The notes beneath the pieces were generated by a model, which saw nothing but the letters and a program-made list of their open reading frames with translations, made no database searches and was not told where the DNA came from. The translations under genes were made by a program, and so were the position numbers. Of a stretch of DNA of 28,682 bases, positions 14,318 through 22,372 are shown piece after piece. Position 1 is the first letter of the stretch, and each line of letters opens with the position of its first letter. Source of the stretch: a virus; IMG/VR virus record IMGVR_UViG_3300047560_002174, positions 1 through 28,682 of that record, one strand, 5' to 3'.

Positions 14318-15352
14318 ATGTCAAAAACAGTTCTAATTACTGGCGGTGCTGGATTCATCGCCCACCACGTCATTGATAAAATATTAAAAGATACAGATTG
14401 GAATATCGTTAGTCTAGATAGATTAGATATTTCTGGAAATTTAAATCGTTTACACGATGTATTAAAAGAGCATGATTTCCAAGAGGTGGCACGACGAATG
14501 AGAGTCATTTTTCATGATCTCAAAGCAGAAATCAATAGTCAAATTGTACATGATATTGGACATGTAGATATTATATTACATCTTGCTGCTGGTAGTCATG
14601 TAGATCGTTCAATCACTTATCCTATGGAGTTTGTACAGGACAACGTTGTTGGTACTGTCAATATGCTAGATTATGCTAGGAAAAACCATCCATCTCTGGA
14701 AAAATTTGTATACTTCTCAACCGATGAAATCTTCGGTGTCGCTCCACCTGGAGTCAGTTATAAAGAATATGATAGGTATAATAGTACCAACCCCTATTCT
14801 GCTAGTAAAGCAGCAGCCGAAGAGTTTTGTGTTGCATATGAAAACACTTACAAGATGCCTATCATCGTTACTCATACGATGAATGTGTTTGGTGAACGCC
14901 AACATCCAGAAAAATTTATTCCAGCAACTATACAAAAGGTGAGAGATGGAGAAACGGTCGTTATTCACAGTGACCCAACAAGGACAGTTGCAGGGTCTAG
15001 AATGTACATTCACGCTAGGGATGTTGCGGAAGGTCTTATGTTCATTCTTGGACTTGAAGACTATAAACATAGGGGTGATTACGGCAATGCCCATTGCCCA
15101 AAATTCAATTTGGTTGGCACTGAAGAAATTGATAACCTTACGCTAGCACAGTTGATTGCTGCTGCTGTTGGTAAACCACTTAATTATGAAATGGTTGATT
15201 TTCACAGTTCACGTCCTGGACATGACATGCGTTATGCATTGGACGGTGGATTACTTAAAGAACTTGGGTGGGAACCTAGAATTAAATTAAGTGAACGAAT
15301 TAAACAAGTTGTTGATTGGACACTTACAAATGAAAGGTGGCTTCGTAAATGA
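14318..15352 (+). CDS. RmlB-like NAD-dependent sugar nucleotide dehydratase
   Basis: A 344-residue SDR enzyme. The start is the ATG at 14318 with GAGAG upstream; an in-frame TTG at 14306 is the alternative. GGAGFIA (9-15) binds NAD; STDEIFG (134-140) carries the T-D-E of 4,6-dehydratases; YSASK (160-164) has the catalytic Tyr and Lys. A TRTVAGSRMYIHARDVAEG segment replaces the usual G-x-x-R-D/T-W-x-H-V-D. It is full length and is the second dehydratase of this type in the window. First gene of the late-promoter operon; ATGA joins it to the next gene. Confidence 0.9.
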   Translation: MSKTVLITGGAGFIAHHVIDKILKDTDWNIVSLDRLDISGNLNRLHDVLKEHDFQEVARRMRVIFHDLKAEINSQIVHDIGHVDIILHLAAGSHVDRSITYPMEFVQDNVVGTVNMLDYARKNHPSLEKFVYFSTDEIFGVAPPGVSYKEYDRYNSTNPYSASKAAAEEFCVAYENTYKMPIIVTHTMNVFGERQHPEKFIPATIQKVRDGETVVIHSDPTRTVAGSRMYIHARDVAEGLMFILGLEDYKHRGDYGNAHCPKFNLVGTEEIDNLTLAQLIAAAVGKPLNYEMVDFHSSRPGHDMRYALDGGLLKELGWEPRIKLSERIKQVVDWTLTNERWLRK

Positions 15353-16068
15353 GCCGAATGATTAAACATTGTTTTGTAGTCACGTCAGCAGTTAATAGTA
15401 AGTTTGGAGTTTACTCTCCAGCAGCACGTTTACAACAAACTATCGCAACTCTAAAAAATATTCGTGAACGTGTACCAATGTGCAAAATTATTGTGATGGA
15501 ATGCGCTGGCACTCCATTAACAGATGCACAAAGTGCGCTTATAGAAGAAAATTGTGATTTGCTTTTAGATTTTAGTAAAGACCCAGATGTTATTGAAATC
15601 TACAAAAGTGATAATTGGGATGTAGTGAAGAATAGCACAGAGATTATGTGCTTTGGTCGTGCTCTACGTATGTGTCAAGATGATGGTGATTTCGCAGACA
15701 TGGATAGAATTCACAAAATGTCTGGTCGCTATATTCTTAACGATGAGTTTGATCTTGGTGTATATGAAGAACATCCTGATCGTATTATTATTGGACCAAA
15801 AAACCAAAGTCAATTTCCATTTGAAGTAACTGGTATTGAATTGCAATATATGGCACGTCTATGGTCTTGGCCAGCCAATCAAACAGAAACTGTTATCAAA
15901 GTATACGAAGAAAGTTTAAATTATATTGGTGAACGTGTTGCTCGTGGTGGTTACGCAGATATTGAACACGTACTATACAAATTTTTACCATCAGAGTTAG
16001 TTACTGAAATTCCCGTTCTTGGTGTAGAAGGAACGATTGCACCAAATGGTGTCGCTATAAGGAACTAA
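15349..16068 (+). CDS. Glycosyltransferase-like protein of phage glycan clusters
   Basis: A 239-residue protein. An N-terminal alpha/beta region (HCFVVTSAVNSKFGVYSPAA, then VPMCKIIVMECAG) is followed by DMDRIHKMSGRYILNDEFDL near 117-136; K-x-SGRY-x-L is a recurrent motif in glycosyltransferase-like proteins near sugar gene clusters. There is no clear DxD beyond DMD. Overlaps its upstream neighbour by ATGA. Activity is an inference from motif and context. Confidence 0.75.
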   Translation: MSRMIKHCFVVTSAVNSKFGVYSPAARLQQTIATLKNIRERVPMCKIIVMECAGTPLTDAQSALIEENCDLLLDFSKDPDVIEIYKSDNWDVVKNSTEIMCFGRALRMCQDDGDFADMDRIHKMSGRYILNDEFDLGVYEEHPDRIIIGPKNQSQFPFEVTGIELQYMARLWSWPANQTETVIKVYEESLNYIGERVARGGYADIEHVLYKFLPSELVTEIPVLGVEGTIAPNGVAIRN

Positions 16069-16069
16069 T

Positions 16070-17287
16070 ATGAAAAACTGCAAAGAACTTAAAGAATGTG
16101 TTGCGTGTGGTAGTGATGATTTAGAGATTACATTAGATTTGGGTGACCAGCCACTGGCAAACAATTATCTTGAGAACCCAAATAATCAAGAAGAGGCATA
16201 TCCATTGGCAGTAAATCGTTGTAAAAAGTGTAATCATTTACAATTAACACATGTTGTTGATCCCGAAATAATTTACAAAAATTACTCATATGTGAGTGGC
16301 ACAAGTCAAACATATCTTGAATATATGGATTGGTTTGCACGTTGGTGTAGAGAATACTCGGATTGTTATTACGGACATGTATTAGACATTGGTTGTAATG
16401 ATGGTAGTCAATTGGATGCATTTGCGCAAATTGGTTTTAATACACATGGCGTAGACCCTGCTGAAAATTTATATAAAACAAGTTCTAAAAAAGGACATAA
16501 AGTTGTTTGTGGATTTTGGGACAAACATTCAATAAAAGAATTAAAACAAAACGAATTTGATATCGTAGTTTCGCAAAATGCATTTGCACATATTCCCGAT
16601 CCATTAAAATATTTGCACTTACTTGAACCGTTAATGAAAGATGGGGGATTATTTTTTATTCAAACAAGTCAAGCAAATATGGTATTGAATGGGGAGTTTG
16701 ATACCATCTACCACGAACATATTAGTTTTTATTGCATCCAATCTATGCGTGAACTGGCTAGACGTGCTGGTTGGAATTTAATTGATGCGATTAAAACTCC
16801 TATTCATGGAACTAGTTATGTGTTTGTATTAAGTCCCAATTTCAAACAGCCCAAGCACATTAAAAATTTAATTGCTATGGAATCAAAATTACAAGACTCC
16901 AAAACATATGAAAATTGGGCGTTAGAAGTTGAGACAATTAAAGATAATCTAATTCAAACTTGTGAAGAATATAAAAAGTTGGGATACAGATTAATTGGTT
17001 ATGGTGCTGCAGCCAAAGGTATGACACTACTTAATTACACACACATACCATTAGAATGTATCATTGACGATAATCCATTAAAGCAAGGAAAATACGCACC
17101 CGGTAGCAAGATACCAATTGTTAGTTCTGAGTTTCTTACCACACAGTTGGGACAAAAGGATAACGTATTGTTTGTTCCTTTAGCTTGGAACTTCTTTAAA
17201 GAAATTAGAAAAAAAATTAGAGATCGCAGACTTTCTTTTGATGATAGATTCCTTTGTTATTTCCCAGAGGTGTCTGTTGAATCTTGA
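16070..17287 (+). CDS. Sugar C-methyltransferase (zinc-binding N-terminus, NovU/TylC3 type)
   Basis: A 405-residue three-part enzyme. The N-terminal zinc site uses C10, C13, C51 and C54; the SAM domain has VLDIGCNDGSQL at 105-116; the C-terminal domain includes GYGAAAKGMTLLNY and ECIIDDNPLKQGKYAPGSKI. This architecture is that of methyltransferases that add a methyl to C3 or C5 of 4-keto-6-deoxy sugar nucleotides, the product type of RmlB-like dehydratases, two of which lie in this window. AAGGA precedes the ATG. The ending YFPEVSVES overlaps the next gene by 11 nt. Confidence 0.93.
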   Translation: MKNCKELKECVACGSDDLEITLDLGDQPLANNYLENPNNQEEAYPLAVNRCKKCNHLQLTHVVDPEIIYKNYSYVSGTSQTYLEYMDWFARWCREYSDCYYGHVLDIGCNDGSQLDAFAQIGFNTHGVDPAENLYKTSSKKGHKVVCGFWDKHSIKELKQNEFDIVVSQNAFAHIPDPLKYLHLLEPLMKDGGLFFIQTSQANMVLNGEFDTIYHEHISFYCIQSMRELARRAGWNLIDAIKTPIHGTSYVFVLSPNFKQPKHIKNLIAMESKLQDSKTYENWALEVETIKDNLIQTCEEYKKLGYRLIGYGAAAKGMTLLNYTHIPLECIIDDNPLKQGKYAPGSKIPIVSSEFLTTQLGQKDNVLFVPLAWNFFKEIRKKIRDRRLSFDDRFLCYFPEVSVES

Positions 17288-18164
17288 AAAACCAACACAA
17301 ATATTAGTTCGTCGTAGAGCAGCGCTTGGTGATGTTATAATGAGCACTGGTATTGTTCGTGAATTAAAACATCGTTACCATTGTAATATAGATATCGCCA
17401 CGGAGTTTCCTAATGTGTACGACCATAACCCACATGTTCGTGCAATATATCACACAGAAGCAATGCCCGACGCTTCAAATTATGATTTGTACATTAATTT
17501 AGACGATGCTTATGAACATAATCCACTTAACCATTATTTGGATAGTTACTTCTATCGTGCATTTGGATCAACTCCAGTAATTAATAAAAATCCTGAACTT
17601 TTTCCAACTGAGTTAGATGAAGATTTCATGAACTCATTTTACCAAGATAATGAATTAGACAAATACATTGTCGTTCATATTCGTCAGTGGTTTTGGGAAT
17701 TGAAAAATATGTCATGGGACACGTGGTATGAAATATTTGAAAAATTATTTACTGAACGTGCAGATTTTAAAATAGTTTGTGTTGGCACAGCACAAGATGG
17801 TTTTGTTGATCATCCATTATTTGTTGACGCAAGAGATAAACTATCAGTTCAACAACAAAAACTATTAATGGATCGGGCTGATTGCTTTGTTGGGATTGAT
17901 TCTGGTCCGTATCATATTGCAGCAACTGCAACAACCAACATTGTTTCATTGCATACGCATTTGCTACCAGAAAGAATCATACCACAAAATAAATTGGTAA
18001 CACCCATATTATCAAAAATAGATTGTGTTGGCTGCAATGACAATCAAAGTAGACCAATTAGACAAGTTATTTGTAAACATGGAGATTATCGTTGTAGCAA
18101 CATGTTTGATTCTGATGAAATTGCCCAAGCAATTTTAGGATATCTTGGTAACAATGAATTGTGA
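17277..18164 (+). CDS. GT9 (heptosyltransferase-like) glycosyltransferase
   Basis: A 295-residue GT-B protein. The start is placed at TTG 17277 because AGAGG lies exactly 6 nt upstream; an ATG at 17238 has no ribosome site and overlaps the previous gene by 50 nt. RRAALGDVIMSTGIVREL (about 12-29) is the GT9 N-terminal signature (R-x2-x-LGD-x2); VGIDSGPYHIAA (205-216) is the D-S-G-x-x-H nucleotide-sugar site of heptosyltransferases WaaC/WaaF. With HldE/HldD-like genes in the same operon, ADP-heptose is a plausible donor. Confidence 0.88.
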   Translation: MNLEKPTQILVRRRAALGDVIMSTGIVRELKHRYHCNIDIATEFPNVYDHNPHVRAIYHTEAMPDASNYDLYINLDDAYEHNPLNHYLDSYFYRAFGSTPVINKNPELFPTELDEDFMNSFYQDNELDKYIVVHIRQWFWELKNMSWDTWYEIFEKLFTERADFKIVCVGTAQDGFVDHPLFVDARDKLSVQQQKLLMDRADCFVGIDSGPYHIAATATTNIVSLHTHLLPERIIPQNKLVTPILSKIDCVGCNDNQSRPIRQVICKHGDYRCSNMFDSDEIAQAILGYLGNNEL

Positions 18165-18375
18165 TAATTGCCATAAATGTCTTGAAGGATTGACTATTGA
18201 TGTCGGTATTGGTAAAATACTAGTTACATCTACAAGAATGATTTTGTGTCCTGTTTGTGGCAATAAAAGATGCCCCAAAGCAACAGATCATGAATTATTA
18301 TGTACTAACAGTAATGACACAGAACAATTTGGAAGTATATATTCAAATATTAATTTTAAAACATTGGAAGAATGA
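18154..18375 (+). CDS. Conserved small zinc-ribbon phage protein
   Basis: A 73-residue protein from ATG 18154, overlapping the GT9 stop by 11 nt (a TTG at 18145 is in frame). Cysteine pairs are MNCDNCHKC at the start and CPVCGNKRCPKATDHELLC in the middle, followed by TNSND. The NKRCPxAxDHxxxCTxSN pattern is one I recall from many unrelated phages, always as a short protein of unknown function. It is odd in the middle of a glycan operon. Probably zinc binding. Confidence 0.82.
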   Translation: MNCDNCHKCLEGLTIDVGIGKILVTSTRMILCPVCGNKRCPKATDHELLCTNSNDTEQFGSIYSNINFKTLEE

Positions 18376-19127
18376 CAACATATAAACATTCAGGCACTGC
18401 TGGAGATTTAATTTATAGCCTAGACATAGTTAAAAAAATGGGTGCTGGCACATTTGCGATTGCACTTGGTAATATTGAAAATTGCGTGTCTAAATATGGT
18501 TATCGTCCAGAAGATGTTGCGCCAGAACACAAAGGTAGATTTACAAATAAAGATTTTCAATTACTAGCACCATTGTTAAAACGTCAAAGTTATATTATTG
18601 ATGTTAAACCATGGGATAAAAATGAAGTTACTATTGATTTAGATCATTTTCGTAGTTATATCTATCGCAAGTTTGAAGGTAATATTATTGAAGCGTATCA
18701 TGGTGCGTTTAATTTGCCTTTCACTAAAGAGAACTATAGTGATATTTGGTTAGAGGCTGACCCAAAACGTGAAGCATCTGTTGTGGTAAACAGAACCAAC
18801 AGATATCTTGATCCAAGTAGCGAACCAGTATGGATGCAAATGTGTGAAGATGCTGATTTAGAAAATAATGGAATTTTTGTAGGAACACCAGATGAACATA
18901 GTGCTTTTGTTTCTTGGACTAACTGTAAAATACCTTATCGCAGTGTACATGATTTCAAAGAACTTGCAGACTTAATTGCTGGTGCTGATTTATTTTTGGG
19001 AAATCAAAGTATGGCGTATAGTATAGCAACTGGTTTAGGTAAAGAAACAATGTTAGAGATTCACAAAATAAAACCATTACAATACAGTGAATGTTATTTT
19101 CCACGTGAGGGAGCCAGTTATTTCTGA
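18372..19127 (+). CDS. GT-B/heptosyltransferase-like glycosyltransferase, degenerate
   Basis: A 251-residue protein. HSGTAGDLIYSLDIVKKMG (6-24) resembles the glycine-rich start of GT9 proteins (x-x-GD-x-x-x-x-L). LIAGADLFLGNQSMAYSIAT near 208-227 resembles their nucleotide-sugar site, with N-Q-S replacing D-S-G. It probably has a GT-B-like fold; activity is unproven. ATGA overlap with the zinc-ribbon gene. I recall similar proteins in phage glycan clusters. Confidence 0.75.
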   Translation: MTTYKHSGTAGDLIYSLDIVKKMGAGTFAIALGNIENCVSKYGYRPEDVAPEHKGRFTNKDFQLLAPLLKRQSYIIDVKPWDKNEVTIDLDHFRSYIYRKFEGNIIEAYHGAFNLPFTKENYSDIWLEADPKREASVVVNRTNRYLDPSSEPVWMQMCEDADLENNGIFVGTPDEHSAFVSWTNCKIPYRSVHDFKELADLIAGADLFLGNQSMAYSIATGLGKETMLEIHKIKPLQYSECYFPREGASYF

Positions 19128-19131
19128 GAAA

Positions 19132-19872
19132 TTGAAAATACTTCTTGTTGGAGACAATGGAGTAGATCAATACCAATATGGAACTGTTAGTCGCATCAGT
19201 CCAGAAGCGCCAGTTCCTGTTATTAACTATACTCATACTACTACTAAACCAGGCATGGCTGCTAATGTTCGGGACAATTTAGAAAAATTAGGATGCGATG
19301 TAAAATTTGTGCATGGTGTAAAAACCTGTATTAAAACAAGAATAATTGACAGTAAAAGTAAACAGCATTTAGTACGAATTGATCAAGATTTATTATCAAG
19401 ACCAGTTACAATAGATTCTTCCACTCTTTACCAATACGATGCTATTGTTATCAGTGACTACAATAAAGGATCAGTGGAGTATGAAACTGTAGAAAACATT
19501 AGGAAGAATTATTCTGGTCCTATTTTTGTTGACACCAAGAAAACAGATTTAATTCGCTTTGAAGGTTGCTACGTTAAGATCAATGAAAAAGAATATAACG
19601 ATGCAAAAACATTTCCCACAGAACTTATTGTTACTTTGGGACGTAACGGTGTAAGATATAAAGAACATGAAATAAGTACGCCCCAAGTAGAAGCATTTGA
19701 TGTGTGTGGGGCTGGAGATACATTTCTTTCTGCATTAGCATATGAGTATGTAATTACAAAAGATATTTTAAAGGCAATTAATTTTGCAACAAGAGCAGCA
19801 AGCGTAACAATACAGCATGTTGGTGTGTATAGCCCAACAGTTTTGGAGATTAATCGTGAGTACAAGGCTTGA
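19132..19872 (+). CDS. hldE (kinase domain): HldE-type heptose-7-phosphate kinase (PfkB family)
   Basis: A roughly 246-residue carbohydrate kinase matching the N-terminal domain of HldE/RfaE. ILLVGDNGVDQYQYG, SRISPEAPVPVI, PGMAANV (usual PGGAANV), VISDYNKGS, and the catalytic DVCGAGDTFLSALAYEY (base D in GAGD) appear in order. It is about 60 residues shorter than the bacterial domain. The expected product is heptose 1,7-bisphosphate. Start uncertain: TTG 19132 gives MKILLVGD at the usual place; a GAGGGAG at 19107-19113 lies 6 nt before an in-frame ATT at 19120; GTG at 19105 and 19087 are also in frame. It overlaps the cupin gene by 17 nt. Confidence 0.87.
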   Translation: MKILLVGDNGVDQYQYGTVSRISPEAPVPVINYTHTTTKPGMAANVRDNLEKLGCDVKFVHGVKTCIKTRIIDSKSKQHLVRIDQDLLSRPVTIDSSTLYQYDAIVISDYNKGSVEYETVENIRKNYSGPIFVDTKKTDLIRFEGCYVKINEKEYNDAKTFPTELIVTLGRNGVRYKEHEISTPQVEAFDVCGAGDTFLSALAYEYVITKDILKAINFATRAASVTIQHVGVYSPTVLEINREYKA

Positions 19873-20218
19873 AGGTAAAGTAAAAAAAGGATGGGGACAC
19901 GAAGATATATGGTGTACCAACGATAAGTACTGCGGAAAATTTATGCACTTCAATGAAGGAGCAAAATTTAGTATGCACTTTCATGCTGAAAAAGATGAGA
20001 CATGGTACATTACCAAGGGAAAGTTTATTGTTAAGTGGATTGATACACGAACTGCAGCACAACATGAAAAAGAATTAGTTGTTGGCGATGTGTGGCATAA
20101 TCCACCACTTTTGCCACATCAATTAATTTGTATAGAAGAAGGCACTGTTCTTGAAGTATCAACACCAGATAGTGTAGAAGATAATTATCGTGTGTTGCCT
20201 GGAGATAATCAGCAATGA
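19856..20218 (+). CDS. Cupin protein, sugar-isomerase-like
   Basis: A 120-residue single-domain cupin. The start is GTG 19856, 7 nt after TTGGAG and overlapping the kinase gene. Metal ligands H41, H43 and E48 (MHFHAEKDETWY, spacing HxHx4E) and H88 (PPLLPHQL) fit the two cupin motifs. It resembles the C-terminal domain of type II mannose-6-phosphate isomerase/GDP-mannose pyrophosphorylase and small sugar isomerases. Wedged between the two HldE halves, it may act on a sugar phosphate of the same route. ATGA overlap with the next gene. Confidence 0.85.
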   Translation: MSTRLEGKVKKGWGHEDIWCTNDKYCGKFMHFNEGAKFSMHFHAEKDETWYITKGKFIVKWIDTRTAAQHEKELVVGDVWHNPPLLPHQLICIEEGTVLEVSTPDSVEDNYRVLPGDNQQ

Positions 20219-20823
20219 CCAATTTTCATGAATTAGATTTTTTTGAAAATCCATTTAAATCTACTTTTGTTTATCCAGACCCAAAAGATAAACTAGAACT
20301 TGGTGTCACTTATAAACCAGATGACACTCCATATGTTTGGTTTTATAAAGGCAAAGAACTTTTAGATGTATTAAATCCAGAAATTATTACATGGGCTAAA
20401 GAAAACAAGTTAGATTTTGAAGCATTGTATATTTTTTTAATGACTCCAAAGTATGAAATTTTAGTTCACACTGATGGATTTTTTCTAGATTGGAATCCAG
20501 TAGTTATAAATTGGGTTGTTGGAGATGAACCAAATTCATATATGTCATGGCATGGGCCAATAGATAATAAAACCACTCTTGCTGATTGTGTTGATTTGTC
20601 GTGTGAAGATAGAAGTTTGTATTATCTTAGAATGGACGCAAATAAATTAAAAGAAATAGAACGACATACTATCACTGGACCAACATTAGTAAGAGTGAAT
20701 CAGCCACATCGTGGTGTGAATGAAAGTGATAAAAACAATTGGTTTATTAGTTTAAGATTTATCAACAAAATTGGTAACTGGGATAAAGTTACTGAGAAAT
20801 TCAAACCCTATATTAAAAAATGA
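20215..20823 (+). CDS. Putative Fe(II)/2-oxoglutarate-type oxygenase
   Basis: A 202-residue protein with a likely double-stranded beta-helix. H85 and D87 (LVHTDG), H165 (NQPHRGVNE) and R181 (FISLRF, 16 residues on) are placed like the iron and 2-oxoglutarate ligands of the aspartyl hydroxylase-like group, and the preceding strand YIFLMTPKYEI is in the right position. Less certain than the oxygenase at 13580-14239. Coupled by ATGA on both sides, it may hydroxylate a sugar or lipid intermediate. Confidence 0.72.
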   Translation: MTNFHELDFFENPFKSTFVYPDPKDKLELGVTYKPDDTPYVWFYKGKELLDVLNPEIITWAKENKLDFEALYIFLMTPKYEILVHTDGFFLDWNPVVINWVVGDEPNSYMSWHGPIDNKTTLADCVDLSCEDRSLYYLRMDANKLKEIERHTITGPTLVRVNQPHRGVNESDKNNWFISLRFINKIGNWDKVTEKFKPYIKK

Positions 20824-21227
20824 ATAAACGAAGAGTTATAGTTAATGGAACTTTTGATATATTGCATCGTGGGCATATTGAAATGCTTAACTATGCAAGA
20901 AGTTTAGGAGATTATCTTTTGGTTTGTATTGATTCTGATACAAGGGTCAAAGAATTAAAAGGTGATGATAGACCCATAAATCGTCAAGAAGATCGCAAGT
21001 ATCATTTAGATAATATTAAAGCAATTGATGCAGTGTGGTTATTTGATTCTGCAGAAGAGTTAGAACATATTTGTAAACTTTATAGACCCCATGTTATGGT
21101 CAAAGGCAGCGATTATCGTGGTAAACCAATTGTTGGTGCTAAGTATTGCGATAGTATTGTGTTTTATGATTTAGTAAGTGGATATTCAACGAGTAAAATA
21201 ATTGAAAATATTAATAACAGGAAATAA
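20820..21227 (+). CDS. hldE (nucleotidyltransferase domain): HldE-type nucleotidyltransferase
   Basis: A 135-residue stand-alone version of the HldE/RfaE C-terminal domain. GTFDILHRGHIEMLNYARSL (10-29) holds the HxxH; then KGDDRPINRQEDRKYHLD, MVKGSDYRGKPIVGA and the terminal GYSTSKII, which match the family almost segment by segment. In bacteria this domain transfers AMP to heptose 1-phosphate, giving ADP-heptose. The kinase half lies two genes upstream. Its last 26 nt overlap hldD. Confidence 0.9.
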   Translation: MNKRRVIVNGTFDILHRGHIEMLNYARSLGDYLLVCIDSDTRVKELKGDDRPINRQEDRKYHLDNIKAIDAVWLFDSAEELEHICKLYRPHVMVKGSDYRGKPIVGAKYCDSIVFYDLVSGYSTSKIIENINNRK

Positions 21228-21996
21228 AGGCTTCATTGGTAGCCGATTTGAAACATTTCTTCGTGAGGTTGGCGAAGATATAGTTACATATGAATGGGAT
21301 GAAAATCAACGACCAACGGTTGAGGGACTTGATTGGGTAATACATCTTGGTGCTATTAGCGCCACAACTGAACGTGATGTTGCAAAAGTCATGAAGCAAA
21401 ATTATGACTTTTCGGTGTGGTTATACGAGGAATGTAGAAAATATGATGTTGATATGCAGTGGGCTAGCAGTGCTAGTGTATATGGTAGTGGTGTTGGATT
21501 TAAAGAGTCTGATCCTGTTGATCCACGTAGTCCATACTCTTGGTCAAAATACTTCTTTGAACATTACGTAGAAAAACATCCATCACATCGTAGATGTCAG
21601 GGATTTAGATATTTTAATGTATATGGTCCAGAAGGTGAAGAACACAAAGGTTCACAGGCAAGCCCATTCTGCCAATTCAAACAACAAGCAGAAACTACTG
21701 GAATTATAAAAGTGTTTGAAGGTAGTGATAAAATGCGTCGTGATTTTGTCAAAGTTGATCACGTTATTAATGTTCAAATGCAATTTATCAATGCTAATAT
21801 TAATGAAAGTGGTATTTGGAATATTGGTATGGGAACAACAATGAGTTTTATGGATGTTGCCAGAAAATACGCTAATCAATATGGTGCTCTGATTCATGAA
21901 ATTCCAATGCCAGAGAATCTTAAATCAAGTTACCAGTATTATACCTGTGCAGATTTAACGAAGTTGAAAGAAACTCTAAGCACATATGTTTTTTAA
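21202..21996 (+). CDS. hldD: HldD-like ADP-heptose 6-epimerase, short C-terminus
   Basis: A 264-residue SDR enzyme. TTG 21202 gives MKILITGNKGFIG, the expected start, inside the previous gene. HLGAISATTE, SSASVYGSG, VDPRSPYSWSK (Y112, K116), FRYFNVYGPEG, HKGSQASP and MRRDFVKVDHV match HldD throughout, including HKGSxAS, a strong HldD marker. It converts ADP-D,D-heptose to ADP-L,D-heptose. E. coli HldD is about 310 residues; here the protein stops right after TCADLTKLK, so the last 25-30 residues are missing. The 129 nt that follow hold nothing I recognise. Confidence 0.9.
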   Translation: MKILITGNKGFIGSRFETFLREVGEDIVTYEWDENQRPTVEGLDWVIHLGAISATTERDVAKVMKQNYDFSVWLYEECRKYDVDMQWASSASVYGSGVGFKESDPVDPRSPYSWSKYFFEHYVEKHPSHRRCQGFRYFNVYGPEGEEHKGSQASPFCQFKQQAETTGIIKVFEGSDKMRRDFVKVDHVINVQMQFINANINESGIWNIGMGTTMSFMDVARKYANQYGALIHEIPMPENLKSSYQYYTCADLTKLKETLSTYVF

Positions 21997-22125
21997 TATT
22001 GGATCATGCACCATCTATCTATCCAAAATAACATGGAAAAGTTGGTGGGCATCATGTGTAAGTAGGAAATTAATAATAAATTTATAAGCGGTTGAGTAAA
22101 ATTAGTATTTGTAGTTAAATACAAG

Positions 22126-22356
22126 ATGCTAATTGTTGACCGAGATGAGGTTGGTGCCGAGACTATATATATGGTATGTAATGATCAGGGTTTATGCTTG
22201 ATCAGAACAACCAATGGTGCCATTGCCACGTTTGTACATAATCATAGTAAGGGAATTGATCCCAATTTAAGACTGACAGTTGGTGGTGATCCTGGCACCA
22301 GAAAAAGCGGTCCAAAACCAGTATTTCATCATATCAGACGATACAATAGATGGTAA
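22126..22356 (+). CDS. Small hypothetical protein
   Basis: A possible 76-residue protein (MLIVDRDEVGAETIYMVCND at the start, a basic tail FHHIRRYNRW). The beginning looks like a short beta-rich fold. There is no ribosome site; a weak TTGAGT/TTAAAT pair with 17 nt spacing ends only 5 nt before the ATG. It lies on the same strand as, and 16 nt before, the next gene. Accept with caution. Confidence 0.5.
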   Translation: MLIVDRDEVGAETIYMVCNDQGLCLIRTTNGAIATFVHNHSKGIDPNLRLTVGGDPGTRKSGPKPVFHHIRRYNRW

Positions 22357-22372
22357 TTCAAGGAGAGTAAAA

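Noticed and set aside
14717-15094. 125-codon open frame antisense to the dehydratase
   Set aside because: Shadow of a strongly conserved SDR gene; no ribosome site or recognisable protein features.
22009-22068. 19-codon frame after hldD
   Set aside because: No ribosome site, no overlap with neighbours and too short to support.
22092-22120. TTGAGT-17-TTAAAT before the gene at 22126
   Set aside because: Both boxes are weak and the -10 ends 5 nt before the ATG; too little to call a promoter.
22280-22372. Longer start for the acidic protein at 22373
   Set aside because: Would overlap the previous gene by 77 nt, while AAGGAGA fits the ATG at 22373.
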